Shown in pieces: positions 11,488-24,177 of a DNA stretch of 64,000 nucleotides. A model generated the notes under the pieces. That model searched no databases, was not told the origin of the DNA, and saw only the letters and a program-made list of their open reading frames with translations. The DNA lies in the NCBI GenBank assembly GCA_024741835.1, contig JAENRP010000013.1:62001-126000 (forward strand). The letters run 5' to 3'. A program made the translations under genes and the position numbers. Every line of letters starts with the position of its first letter. Position 1 is the first letter of the stretch. The stretch is from Diplocarpon mali (lineage: Eukaryota > Ascomycota > Leotiomycetes > Helotiales > Drepanopezizaceae).

Positions 11488-13188
11488 ATGGCACACCACC
11501 CTCCCTACGGTGCGCCGCCACATGGCCGTGAGTTCAGCTGGAGATAGAGCTGTTGCGCATCGAGCTGACGAGAACAGATCCCCCTCAGCCGCCTTATGGG
11601 CAGCAAGCATATGGTGCGCCTCCCCCTCAGCAGTATGGTGCGCCAACGCAGCAACAGTGAGTATGGCCCATCTTAGTTGGCAACGGTGTGTGGAAGTCGA
11701 GCATTCTGCTACGAAAACCTTGAGCTCGGGGATCTCGGCTGATATGTTCTGATAGATATGGCGCGCCTCCTCCAAGTCAATACGGCGCCCCTCCGCAGCA
11801 GTGAGTAACTCCATCTTCTGTTGTTGAGAGATTCGGTGCGGGGTACACCGACACCTTGCTCAAACGTTGCATTCTGAACTAAGATGAATCTCCAGATACG
11901 GCGCGCCTCCTCAACAGCCGCCTTACGGCCAACCAGGGTATCAGCAGCCGCAACAATACCATGCGTCGCCTCCGGGCCCACATGGCCAGCAGTACCCCCC
12001 TCCACCACAAGCTCCTTATGGCCAACCCCCTCCAGGCCAGTACCCTCCGCAGCAGGGCTATCAACAGCCTCCCTATGGCTCTCCCGCGCCAGTAGCAGGC
12101 GCATACGGAGCACCTCCTGTTCAATACCCACAACAAAACTACCAGCAACCATACGCGCAGCCCACACCTCCCTCTCTCGGATACGGACCCCTGCAACCCA
12201 TAGCATACGACGGTATCGCAGATGCGGAGGCTCTCAGGAAAGCCATGAAAGGATTCGGCACCAACGAGAAACTGCTCATACAGACCCTGGCCAACAAAGA
12301 TCCTCTACAAGTTGCTGTCATCCAGCGAACGTTTCAGCAGCGGTACGGCAAGAACCTCATCAAAGAAATCATGAGCGAGGTCAGCGGGTATTTTGAAGAT
12401 GGCCTGACGGCTATCGTCCGTGGCCCCCTGGGACAAGATGTACATCTCCTACGGCAAGCGACGAATGGCATCGGCACCAAGGAAAAGGTGCTCAATGACG
12501 TACTCCTCGGTCGCTCAAACGCGGACATGAGGGCCATCAAAGATGCGTATCAGAAAACTTACCGGCGTAGCCTAGAAGCCGATATTAAATCTGATTTGAG
12601 TATGAAGACAGAACGCCACTTCATGATGGTTCTCGCTGCAAACCGGAACGAAGACTCTGCGCCTGTGGTTCCGCAGCAGATCGACCAAGATGTCTTGGAG
12701 CTATATAAGGCAACAGAGGGCAAATTAGGTACGGATGAGCTGTTGGTGTGTAGTATCATGACGCAGAGGAGTAATGCGCAAATATCGGCGATTGCGCATA
12801 CGTACAAGCAGAAGTACTCGAGGGATCTCGAGACCGTCATCAAGAAGGTATGATTTGCCTCCCCGCCATAGTGCCAGAGCTGACCTGGCTAACACTTTCC
12901 AAGGAGTTCTCCGGTCACATGGAAGACGCGCTGCTCTACCAGCTCCGCACCGGCGTCGACAAAGCGATGCGCGATGCTATCCTGCTGGAAGAAACCATGG
13001 TGGGTCCCGGCACCAAGGACATGCTCCTGGTCAACAGAGTAGTACGGGCTCACTGGGATCGCAACCATATGGCGCAGGTCAAGGGTGCGTATCAGCATCG
13101 TTTCCGGAGGTCACTGGCGAGTCGTATCAAGAGTGATACGAGTGGAGATTATGAGAGGTTGATGATTGCTTGCATTGGAGAACGTTAG
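11488..13188 (+). CDS. Annexin with Pro/Gln/Tyr/Gly-rich N-terminus
   Basis: Five exons: 11488-11527, 11578-11656, 11756-11800, 11896-12847 and 12904-13188. Together they are 1401 nt and encode 466 residues. Annexins bind anionic phospholipids in a calcium-dependent way at membrane surfaces. Four annexin repeats of about 70 residues follow a tail of about 150 residues made of YGAPP/PQQ-type units. Calcium-loop signatures are seen at KGFGTNE (about 173), NGIGTKE (second repeat), KLGTDE (third) and VGPGTKD (fourth). The tail resembles the PYGQ-rich heads of annexin VII/XI and of several fungal annexins. All introns have good GT...AG sites. Introns 2 and 3 each split a Gln codon as CA|A and the downstream exons begin almost identically, suggesting exon duplication in the tail. 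The start ATG opens directly on MAHHPPYGAPP. Confidence 0.93.
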
Positions 13189-15390
13189 CTCGTAGATGGC
13201 GATGATTGGGCTTCATGTTTTGCGACGGGAGGTTGGGAGGATAGGATGGATTGGAATAACGTCTGCGCTTGCTCGCCTGGTGGTTCGTTTCCGTTCCGTC
13301 TTGTAATTTTGGAGGCCTCTGTCGGCTGATGTGTATAAGATGATTGATATGCTCCTGATGTGATAGTTTTTGATACCAAGCCTGAAGATTGACTCAGTTT
13401 GCTCCCTCTTCTCTCCTCTTTCCTCTCACTGCCCCTCCCTTTCTCTTCTTCCTCCATTTTCTCCGGAGAAATTGGTTTACAGAAAAGGAATTGGATCTCC
13501 AAAAAGAATTACTTGGGAGTCTGAAAAGCTTAATAAATTTCTTCGCGGCGATGCTCAGGAGAGGATGCTTTTCTTCTTTTTTTCTTTTTTTTTTTTTCAA
13601 ATTTTCAAAGGCGCACCCACATTGATGCCTACGATGTCTTACAATTTATTAATGGCTTTAGTGAATTATCTTTTAAATACTTGAGTTGTCGGAGAGTCCT
13701 TGCTGTGAGGGCAAAGGAAGGAGCAGAAGTGATGTGACTGGTTGTTGATTGGATGGTGGCGTGGGGGTGGGGTGAATGTGTATATGTTGTCGCTTCTCCA
13801 GGGTTAGATTTACAAGAAGGTTATATTATTTGGTTGTTCAGGGGTAAGGTATTCATAGAAGTTGTAAAGGGATGGGGATGCTTCTCCGTACAGTAGAGTT
13901 GAAAGTTCTCCAAGATGTATCTGGGGCGGGGGAGAATACTAGCCGTCCACCTCGAAGCCATCATCCAGGCGATCAAGCCATAAATCAGCCGTTGAGGTCT
14001 TTACAGTGCTTAAACCTAGGCATCTGTGAAGCAGATGCAGCATGGAACTGTGTCTATTATCTAGGATATCGAAGTCGAGAACCCAGGCAAAGAGCCTCGA
14101 ACGCGCACTGGGTTGTTTTTGAAAAGCCCGTTCATCAACTGCGAGTGGTTTGGTTTGCTATCCGGAATGTCACAGGGCATTGTTTCGATTATCAATAGAC
14201 TCTTTTTTAAAGATGTTTTCTCTGTATTTGATATTCGGACTTGAGAGTCTTTGCATTTGACGATTTTCAAAGGCACTTCGCAATCGCAAATATGTGCCAT
14301 GGGGCTTGTTTAAGGCTTTCCTAGTTGACAAGGCGTTCACCTCAGGAGTTTCTCGTAAACATTTCTCTAGATACATATCTAGGTGTACTCCTTACAGAGA
14401 GAGAGACCTAACCCTCCCCTCTTCTTTGCGAGAAAATGGCCACAGTGGCAGCGATGAGTTTGTTGACAGCACTCGCTTGATTATGTATCGTACCCAGCAA
14501 CCACGTGCGCAAGATCAGTCGCTGCGTCGCTGATCCGCTTGCTGCAGAGTGGACGGTTAGTCCGTGAACGTGCCGAGCGAACCAGTCGATTCGGTGAACG
14601 GAGAGCATAGAAGCCTTTCATGAATTCAATGTTTTCACTCAGTTGATGACATGGTTTGGTTGGACCAGGAGGGTGGTCTTTATATACTTGATTTTAGCTC
14701 CTGGCATTCTCTGATTGATTGGGTAGAGATATGAAATTTGGAAAAGAATTGGGGTGGAAACTTCTGTATTGAGGCGTGAATATCTGCTCGAAGGGGGGTA
14801 GACCATAGTGATAAATGAGCGGTATGATTGGATACTTGGGCTGGGTGAGCATCCAAGACAAATGTGGTGGTTTGAAATTATCCCAAAGGCCAAGCAACAT
14901 GCCTACACACGAAGTAGCCTATTTGTGGCACAGAAACCTAAGCAAGAAAGCTGGCCTCATTTCTGATGTTGATTGAGCCCGTTTTCCCTACGCCTACAAC
15001 AGCTGCTGCGTCAGTGAAATGGTCCACTAACGTCTTCAGTACACTTTTGTTGCATAATTTTGATCTCTGATATAGAAAGTTGGTTGATAGCAATAATTTC
15101 TCCAGCTATGTATACTAACCTCCTAATTCTTTACAGGCAAAAATTCCTTCTGTCTGACCTTTGATTCTTAGTGTTTCAATTGAAAGTGGGAAATTGAGAT
15201 ACAGGAAATTGATCAAAAATTATCACTTTGTGTGGTACTCATCAGCAAGGTATCCAGGATCAAGGGTTCTTGTCAATGTCAAAGAGAAAAGAAGGCACTC
15301 TGAGAGACTACCTGCGGCGGCTTACTATTTAGAAGTATTCTATCGCAAAGTAATGATTATGCAGAGTGTTTAGAGCAAGATAGCTCCATA
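13189..15390. other. Intergenic region downstream of annexin
   Basis: Contains a C/T-rich tract (about 13395-13460), a poly-T run near 13580-13600 and no frame with recognisable content. A 16-bp string at about 14464-14479 (ttgacagcactcgctt) recurs at about 16634-16649. Confidence 0.45.
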
Positions 15391-18300
15391 ATAAGTCTAG
15401 GCTTCTTCGGTGGAAGTTGTAATTCTAGTTAATCGCTGAAAATCTATAGTGTCAACACCCAGCTCTTTCAGATACCGAGCAGTCTCTGCATATGGCACAA
15501 TCAATACATCTTTGGTTTTCTTCTGATGAGCAAGAGGAATGAAAGCTCTTAGAGCGTAAATAATTTTTGGCGTAATAATTACAATCAATTAGATAGCTGG
15601 ACGAATAACGCTCATAAGCGAATTTCTGACCTAATAGAGAGTATTTTCTCAGTGATTATTGGAATTGATCTACCTCTTAAAGTCCATTTCTAGAATATTA
15701 GGAGTAAACAACGTATAGGCAGTCTGAACGGAGTTCATCTGCTATTAAGATATTCTGGACATTTCAAGCAGGAATTAAGGAAGTCTGCTTGGTCTAGGTT
15801 GTACCATGGTACTACAGACACGTTTACTATTTTTCTCTTATTGAAACTTTGTTATATAATAATAATATAGAGAAGGTCTGTATCTTCCAAAAGAATGATG
15901 ACCCTTTTAGCTAAGCAGGCCTATAGGTGCATTTCGGCTTAGTTGCCAACTTTGGTCGCTACTACTTTTCACTTTATCTTTACTATTGGCGCTAAAAATG
16001 TATCTCCTAGGAAGTAATCACATCATAGCTAGAGCTAGATATGATATAAGTGAGTTTCCCTCGTGATGCTACGGTGCTCCTTGTCTTGATACTAATCAAA
16101 ATTCATCTGGTCCTATTAGTTCATATCCATAACTATTGCATAGTAATCAATAGCTTGTACTTCTCACTCAACACTGTGCTCTTGGATTGCTGTTCCTCAG
16201 GAAATCTCTTGTTTCAAGGAGATATATTTATGATGGTGAAAGAGCTATCTCAAATGATATACGGCCAGTTATATATTGAAATTTATCATGAATATAGCCT
16301 TTCGAGAAAATAAATCAACCAGGAGCCTGAAGCTTCCTTTACTGAGGAGAATACTGGGTATATAATAATAGCCTACTTGAGCAGTCTCAAATCATTAAGG
16401 CCGCTATGATGTTGTTTGGGACACATGTAGTGGAGGGGAAAATCTAGCCATGGCAGCTAAATTACTTGCGTTTGATTATGTTAGACAGGGAAATCGTACT
16501 GGATATTTCAAGCTAATACTTTAAGACTTATCTTTAAATCTTCCGCATGTAATATGATTGATTTAAAATTCTGCTAATTTAAACTAATTGATGTAGTTGA
16601 CAGTAAAAAGGTCTATTGACATTAAAAAGGTCTATTGACAGCACTCGCTTAATTGTCTTGTCACTAGCAGGGAGGTGCTTATGAATTAATTGTTTAACAC
16701 CTGAACATCTGGTAGGAACTTAAAATGCTCTATCATCAAATTTCTAAAGTGAGAAACTGATTTTATCTATGCTCTGAAACTTTAAGCAAGAGGCGTGCAA
16801 GCTACAGGAATTTGAAGAGCTAGAGTTGGGTCAGAGGACGTAAGATGCGCCGGCTTAAGCAAAGAGATTTGTAGCGTATAATAATCAAGGCTACACTAAT
16901 AGCAGCGTACAATCTATTGCATACAGTTTATCTACACTATATTTGTATAAATTTGGCAAAATACAGAGTTTTTCTACTTGCTTGAAAACTTCTGTATAAT
17001 AATTACTGCGAGATCGATTCTGTTGATATATCTTATCAAGAATCTATGGATAGCCATCTATAAAATGACAACACTTCTTAGGCTTTTTCCTATTTGGATA
17101 GAGTCTTATAGAATTGATATCTTTTATCATGTGTCTCAGACTTTTCATCTGTTCTGTGTAATCAAGTCATGTGAACAGTTTCTAGCTGCCGATTCCGAGG
17201 AGAAGGATGGCTATTTTGCTTCAATATCTACAGGTCACTTCTCTATTATTATATCTGCAATATTGTTTAGATAAAGTACCTTGGAATGATTAGTGATATT
17301 TGAAAAGTCTGAGACGGTTGATAAGAAAGATTCTTGCATTAATCACCTCTACCCAATGATATAAGAGTCAGCCGGTTAATTTATTATCCCCAGGAACTGA
17401 CTAAACTTTATCTTCAGGAGTACCAAGTTAAGTACATTAGGGCCATATCCATCTACTCTACACAACAACGTGATAGAAGGCGAGGGGTTCCGATGCATTC
17501 TGAGGTCTTTGTTAGAGCTTTAAACAGTTCCTCAGAGACCCTAATATAGCCTGGAGATTGTAATTTTCTAGTACTGGAAATCTGCTGGTATGTGATACAG
17601 AGATAGAACACCCTTAGGCACTCGGTACCTACTAGTCTTTCACGTTTATTCAAAATTGATGGAGACTCAAATGACAGCAGTATTGTCCCTTTCCAGCACT
17701 CATCGAAGCATTTTGATTTTAAAAAGCTTGTGCTTTAGGCTATAAACCCGCCCAGATTTCTGGAACTGTTACAGGGCTATGCGTCAAAGTAAATACTCTG
17801 ACATTGACCTAGTTAAGACCAAAGTAGGGTTTTTTTTTCCCAGTGAAACTTTTTTCTTGGAGTAAAGATCTCTGCATTGCGTACCATTTATGCATAATTC
17901 TACAAGAGATTGAGAATTATAGAGTTTGTGGAAGCCTTAAGTGTGGCGCCGCGAGAAGCCTGAGATTTTTAAGGACCGGCTTATGTAATTGACAGAATCT
18001 GAAGGTGTAGATTCTGAGTTCTATGGAGCTGTAGGAGTATATATACAAGGTATGCTTACTAAGCCTTAATCTCCGATCCTTGTATATTTCTAACAGTAAT
18101 CAGACCCTGGAGTGGCCATGGAGCAACCCTATTTAAGGATCTCAGATATATAGTTAGATTCGAAATTACAAGCTTCTGCTCACCACTTGGAGAAATCCCT
18201 AGTTTTACAGCTCAGCAATAAGTGGATTCTTTGTCACGGCAGTCTCACGCTGTGCAAGGACTAGATCACTTTTGATCCTGGGAAAACTTGCTTCTAAACT

Positions 18301-20003
18301 TTTCTCTGCAGACTTTAATTCTTAAACATAGCCATGAAAGCATCTTCTAGAAAGATTCAGATGAGACTTTCATGGGTTAGCCTGTAATTCTTTGAGAAAG
18401 GGACACCTTGGTTATATGTAACAAAAGATTTGAATAGTTTCAGCTTTGAATCAAGCAGTCAGGAAATTAGTAGTTATTGCGTTGATTGATCATTTTAACT
18501 GCAAGAAAACACATCTCTTAAGCAAAATTACACAAAACTCAGAGGATGAGTCTCTCTTGTTTAAACGAGAAAGTAATATTTCAAATAAGAGTAATCAAAG
18601 CATTCATCAGTAAAAATGTGATATTCTCCCAAAGTTGAAGAGATTGATAAATGTACTTTATTGGTAATGAATTTTTTAACCATTCCTCAGATTCTAAAGA
18701 AGTTATTTAGACTCTTTACTTATGATTATTGAAAACGTATTCCAAAAGGCGCCTTGACAGAATAGTTTTAAGAGATATATTTCAACATATATATGCTCTT
18801 CAGCAAATTATGTCTCACAGCATTCCTCACAACTAAGATTGACGAACTTATTTTGAACTGATTCTAGGTATCTGTAACGTCCTTGCGGCGTCAATATGAA
18901 TATACAACAAGAGCCGAATTCTTACCGATAATTATACATAGAGTATTGCTACATAAGAGTTTCCATCTTGCTACATATATGACTATGATTAAAATATCAC
19001 CGACACCATGAGAAATGCTAAGCGAGCCCTTATCCCGGGTAAACAAAACATCACTCAAGCGCCAAATCGCCCCAGCAGTCGAAACGTCCATCCAAAAATT
19101 CAAGAATATAATCCCGAAAAGAAGAAATTTGAAGCATTGCAGAGTCACTGTACATTTATGATCAACATATCTCATGTAAAAAAAATCTTTTCATTTTGCG
19201 AAATCGCGGATTTGAAACCATAACTATGCCTACTACCTTCACTGAAAATTCTATATGATTGCAAAATCCTGCTAATTTGATATATTAGCAGGTCTACTTG
19301 GTTTATAAGACTTGTGTGAAACTATGAAGTTGTGAGATTGTGACTCCAAAGCTTAAGAGGTATTTTTGTGTGTATTGTGTGTAGTGTTCGATAGTGTTCC
19401 TTACTTGATTATCGAATTGGAGTAGGGATAAAACCTACTCTCCTGACTTGTTAATACAGACTGTAAAGATATAAATAATTACTTTCTTCCTTTCTTTCAT
19501 TATCTTTCTTTTTCGATTTGCAAATAAGCGCAAATAAAACCACTTGCTATAACAATTCTGCAAAGCCAATGTATCCAAACCATAACCAAGATTAATCAGA
19601 ACTTATATTCTCAAATCTGGTGCTATAACAGTCAGTCTTCACTCAGTCTTCAAATCGTCGCTTTAAGCAGCAAAAACGTCTAATTTTTCCCCGTTGCAGA
19701 AAATCACATTCGAATAACACGCCAGATAGCACTGAGATTATTATTTTCTCTTGTTCCAAACAGAAATGTAAGCAAAACAACATAGTAGGACCTCATTTAA
19801 ACATTTTGACACGCGGCCAACTCACGAAACGTTCATTGATGCCGAGAACATTGAAAATATGGACGAGTAATGAGCCAAGAAGAATAAGTAGAGATATCAT
19901 CATTCCCTTACAAATCCATTCATCCTATTTGAACAACATAACAAACACCCCCAAGTCCCAACAAAAAATAAACCCCATCCGAGCCAGCTCACTCTCACCC
20001 CAT
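15390..20003. other. AT-rich desert with degraded sequence
   Basis: About 4.6 kb of AT-rich sequence with frequent stops in all frames. A 63-codon minus frame at 15397-15588 and a 94-codon minus frame at 18891-19175 have protein-like composition, but I cannot assign either. A phrase (aaaaaggtctattgaca) is directly repeated near 16605-16640. The region is most likely RIP-mutated repeat DNA, but I could not identify a specific element. Confidence 0.4.
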
Positions 20004-23000
20004 CTACTTTCTTCCCGTCAGCGACTCGGTCACCATCCCGAGACCAAGCCCCTTCAAAATTCCCTTGATCCCCAACCCGCCCAGTAGGTTATCCAGCAAG
20101 CCACCGAGCCCAAGACCGCTCAGCAGCCTCCCGACGAGCCCCAGGACGCCGCTCAGAAGCAGGCCGACGGCCGCGAGAATCTGGCCGAGGGGTTCTGTGT
20201 GGGCACGTCAGCTTTGCTTGCTTCTACCAAGAACTCAAGAGAAAGGAGGGAGACGGACCGGCGAGCAGGCCCCAGAGCGGGTTCAGCTGTTTTTTGGCGT
20301 GGGGCATGCCGGCGATCTTCTTCTTTGCCTTTTCGATCGTTTGGGTGACGTTCCCGGTCAGCTGTAGGCGGCAAGTTACGCCAAAGTTAGCAAAGGCATA
20401 TGCAAACAGAGCGTGGGAGTTGGGAGTGGGTTGTTAGTAGATGGAGTGAGTGGCTTGCCTCTTTCAGCACGTCGGCGAGGCGGTGCTCCTCAGGCGTTGC
20501 CTCCCTCGTCGCACCCTTTTGCTTCGCGTTGGCCGTGATGCGTCCGTCGGGGTCCATCCCGCGGATGATGCCGTTGGTCTCGGTCAGGATCCGGCCGCCC
20601 TCTTCGATCATCGGCTTGACCTTGTCGACCAGCTTCTGCTCGTCGCGCTCGCTCTCCTTCTGGCGCTCGACTGCCTCGATCTCCTGTGGTTGGCTGGTTC
20701 AGCACTACCCTTATTGCGGCCGGGGTAGGGGGGCTTGGGTGTACTCACGTCCATAATGTTCGTTAGCAGCGGAGTCATCTTGTCGATGGACTCCTGAATC
20801 GTAAAGGACATTCTGGAAGCCAGCTTCTTGTCGTTCTCGAGCTGCTTCCGGGCCTCAATCTCCTCGGGCGACTCTTCGGGCTCCTCGGGCTCTTCCTCGA
20901 CCACCGCCTCGGGCTCGGGCTCGGGCTCGGGCTCTGGCTCTGCGGGGATCTCGCCGAGCAGGGTCACGTGGCCGATGACTTGATTCTTGGAGTTGTATAC
21001 GTCCCCGTCCTCGTCGATCTCCTTGCCCGAACACTTGGTGACCTCCCCTTCGGTGAGCTTGGCGATGATGTCCCCATTCTCGTCGACGACGTTGCCTTCG
21101 CGGTTGACCTTGCGACCTGCCACGGGGCTGTGGGCCTTGGGCTTCTCCTCCTCTTCCCATCTCTCCGCCTTGCCGAGCGAGTTGCCATTGCTGTCGACCA
21201 CGTCGCCGTCGGCGTCGACCTTCTTCCCGTACAGCTTCTTCGCCTCCCCCTCGACCAGGCGTCCGATGATGGTCCCGTGTGAGTCTGCGACCTTGCCGTC
21301 CTTGGTCACCGTCGGCGAGTCGAAGCCAGTGAACGGCCCCTCCTTCTGCCCATCTCGCTCGCTCTCCGGCACCAGCTCGGCCTTGCCCACGACATTCCCT
21401 CCTTCGTCCCAGATGTCGCCGTTCTTGTCACTCATCTTGCCCACGAGCTTCTTCGGGTCGCCCGAGACGAGGCGCCCGTAGATGCTCCCGTGGGAGTCGA
21501 CCAGGTTGCCGAGCTTGTTGACGCGCTTCCCAGCCAGCGCCGAGGTGTCAATCTTCTCGGGTTCGGGCTCGGGACTCGGCTCTTCTTCGGTCCAGCGTTC
21601 GGCTTTCCCGAGGATATTCCCGACTTTATCCAGGATCTCTCCATCCGGGTCAATCTTCTTCCCCGCCAGTTTCTTCGCGTCTCCCTCGACCAGCCGGCCC
21701 ACCACCTCTCCTTCATACACCACGTTCCCATTCTTCTCGACGACAGCGCCGGGGAAATCCTCAAAGGGGGATCCCAAGGCCTCATCCCTGTCGTCGACGG
21801 AGAGCAGCTCGGCGGTGCCGATGACTTTTCCAGAATCGCTCCAGATCTTGCCCTCGCGGTCGACCTTCTTCCCCACCAGCTTGGAGATGTCGCCCGTCGC
21901 GATGCGTCCAAACAACTTGCCATGGTCGTCGACCACGTTGCCCGCCTTGTTGACCTTCTTACCCTCCAGGAGAGAGAGATCCACCGGGGCTTCAGGGACC
22001 TCTTCTTCGGACACGACATCCTCTTCCTGAAACCTCTCTGCCTTGCCGAGCGTGTTCCCGTTCTTGTCGAGCACGTCGCCATCAGCATCGACCTTCTTCC
22101 CTTCCAGTTTCTTCGCATCTCCTTGGACCAGCTTCCCGACAATCTTACCCTCAAAGAGCACGTTGCCAGACTTGTCGAGAACGCTGTCGGGGAAATCTTC
22201 AAAGGGAGCAGATATCTCGGCCAGTCTTTCGTCTTCCGGTAGGAGCTCTGCCGTGCCAATAACCTTGCCGCTATCATCCCAGATCTGGCCCTGAGCATCG
22301 ACTTTCTTGCCGTACAGCTTCTTCGGATCGCCGCTCACAAGCTGGCCAAAAGGGTTGCCGTTTTCGTCGACGATCTTTCCGAGTTTGTTGACCTTTTTGT
22401 CCTTGAGTATGGACAGATCCGGTAGCTCTGGCGTTTCTGGATCGGCTGTAGTGTCGGCGTCGATCTTGGAATCTTGGTCGACTTCAGCATCGGCAGGCTT
22501 GGGATCTAGCTCGTCGAGTTGCTCTGGCTCGTCAATTTTGGGAGGGTCGACTTCAGATCCGTCGGTAAGCTTGGCATCTTGGTCGACTTCAGCATCGGCA
22601 GGCTTGGGATCCAACTCTTTGTTTTCCTCCAGCTCGTCGGTTTTAGGAAGGTCATCTTCAGATCCGTCGGCAAGTTTGGTCTCTTGGTCGACTTCAGCAT
22701 CGGCAGGCTTGGGATCCAACTCTTTGGTTTTCTCTAGCTCGTCGGTTTTGGGAAGGTCGTCTTCAGATCCGTCGGCAAGTTTGGTCTCTTGGTCGACTTC
22801 AGCATCGGCAGGCTTTGGATCCAGCTCTGGCATCCCGTCGTCAACTTTTTCTTGATCGGCTTTACTTCCATCGGCAGGATCGAGATTCAACTCAGGCGTC
22901 CCTTCACTGGCTTTACTTCCTTCGGCGAGCTTAGCGTCCAGCTCTGGTGTCTTTTGACCGACTTCAGTCTCGGCAGATTTGGGATCCAGGTGATCTTGGC

Positions 23001-24177
23001 CGACTTGACTTTTGTCTTCAGGCTTGAAATCCAACTCCGGTGTCTCTTCGCCGACCATACTTGCCTCGGCAGGCTTGGTATGCACTTCTTCCCCAACCTC
23101 GGAAACCTGGGCATCATTCGCTCCGTTGGATCCGCCAGCGACCTGCGCGGCTTCATCTTTAGAGTCTATTCCCTCTGGAGCTTGAAGGCTCTCCTGTGCT
23201 TTAGACTTGACGTCCTCTCCTGCTTCAGAACCGACAAGTTTCTGAGATGTAGCATCCTCCACGTCTCTTTTAACAGCCTCCCCATCTTCCAGCTCCACGG
23301 CGCTATCTGCCTTGTCAGAGATCTGCGTCCCGTCGTCGCTCGCTCGGTCATTGAGGAGCTCAGGCTGGATGTCGGCCTTGCCGAGCGTAGTCCCCGTCTC
23401 AGCCTTCAAGTTGCCTTTGGAATCGATGGCCGAGATGGCCGTGCCGACGAGGTCCTGCGGCGTGCCCTCGGCCAGCGTACCAACCACGGCCCCGCTCGCG
23501 TTGGTGATCTCGCCGTTGTCCTGGACGCCGAAGGGGGCAGTGAGGTTTGCCTTTTCGACGACGGAGTGGTCTTTCGTCAGTTCTGCGGTCCCAATGACGT
23601 TGCCCTCGTCTGGGTGCTTGGGTTTCAGCATCTGAGGCCACCCTCTAAAAGGTTTGGGGAGCGAGGGGCTTGGGAATGGGTAGGGCTTACTATCGAGAAT
23701 ATCACCCTCCTCATCAACCATGCTCCCCTCCAGCTCCGACGACGCTCCGCCCTTGACCCGTCCGATGGTCTTCCCTTCCTTGTCCAGCACTGACCCGTCA
23801 TGGCCTACGCTGCCCGCGGGCAGGACCTGGATTCCCACCCAATGTCAGCCATCCCGTCGGCCCGTCTGTCTATAGGTAAACGCTGAACCGAGCAGAACCG
23901 CTGGAGCAAGCAAGACGGGAGTGGGTGAGCCTCTCCCGGAGAGCGTTCAGGCAGAGAGACTTACCTCGGTACCCTCGTCGTACTCGGTGTCATCGTCCTG
24001 CCCACCTTCTGTCGCTGTCGCCTGGGTCTCGGCATCCTCTTCCTCCCGAATGCTGGCCTTGGACTGGCCCTCGTCTCGCTTCAGCGGCTTCTGGCTGGAT
24101 CGCGCGAGGCCGCTGTTGCTGGGTGTACGTGGCTGCTTCTGCCGGGTGGGAGAGTGTCTGCTTGCGATGTCCGCCAT
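20004..24177 (-). CDS. Large multi-module (DUF3659-like) LEA-type protein
   Basis: Six-exon minus-strand model: 24177-23965, 23826-23691, 23609-20749, 20683-20459, 20361-20259 and 20194-20004 (3729 nt, 1242 residues). The body is about ten degenerate modules around GKKVDADGDVLDKNGN and LGKAE, the pattern of the fungal DUF3659 family often annotated as LEA-domain protein. An acidic tract encoded at about 22480-22830 consists of a 35-residue (105-bp) tandem repeat built on ELDPKPADAEVDQ. The C-terminal part (DUF6987-like by position and style) has a Glu-rich helical region, then MIEEGGRILTETNGIIRGMD, then a Gly/Leu-rich hydrophobic tail ending TESLTGRK. Splicing the 81-bp intron at 23690-23610 restores the module spacing (GDILD-NEGNVIGTAEL). 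Intron 4 (20458-20362) appears to use a GC donor (GAG|GCAAGC). A structural or scaffold role is inferred. The family name is from memory. Confidence 0.85.
22480..22830 (-). repeat. 105-bp in-frame coding tandem repeat
   Basis: Three and a half copies of a 105-bp unit, each carrying the string agcatcggcaggctt at a spacing of 105 bp and encoding the 35-residue acidic repeat ELDPKPADAEVDQ... inside the large module protein. Copies differ by a few substitutions, which indicates recent expansion by unequal exchange. Confidence 0.85.

Noticed and set aside
22789..23793. 334-codon plus-strand frame inside the module-protein gene
   Set aside because: Exact antisense of the coding repeats. The minus strand has matching splice sites and repeated modules.
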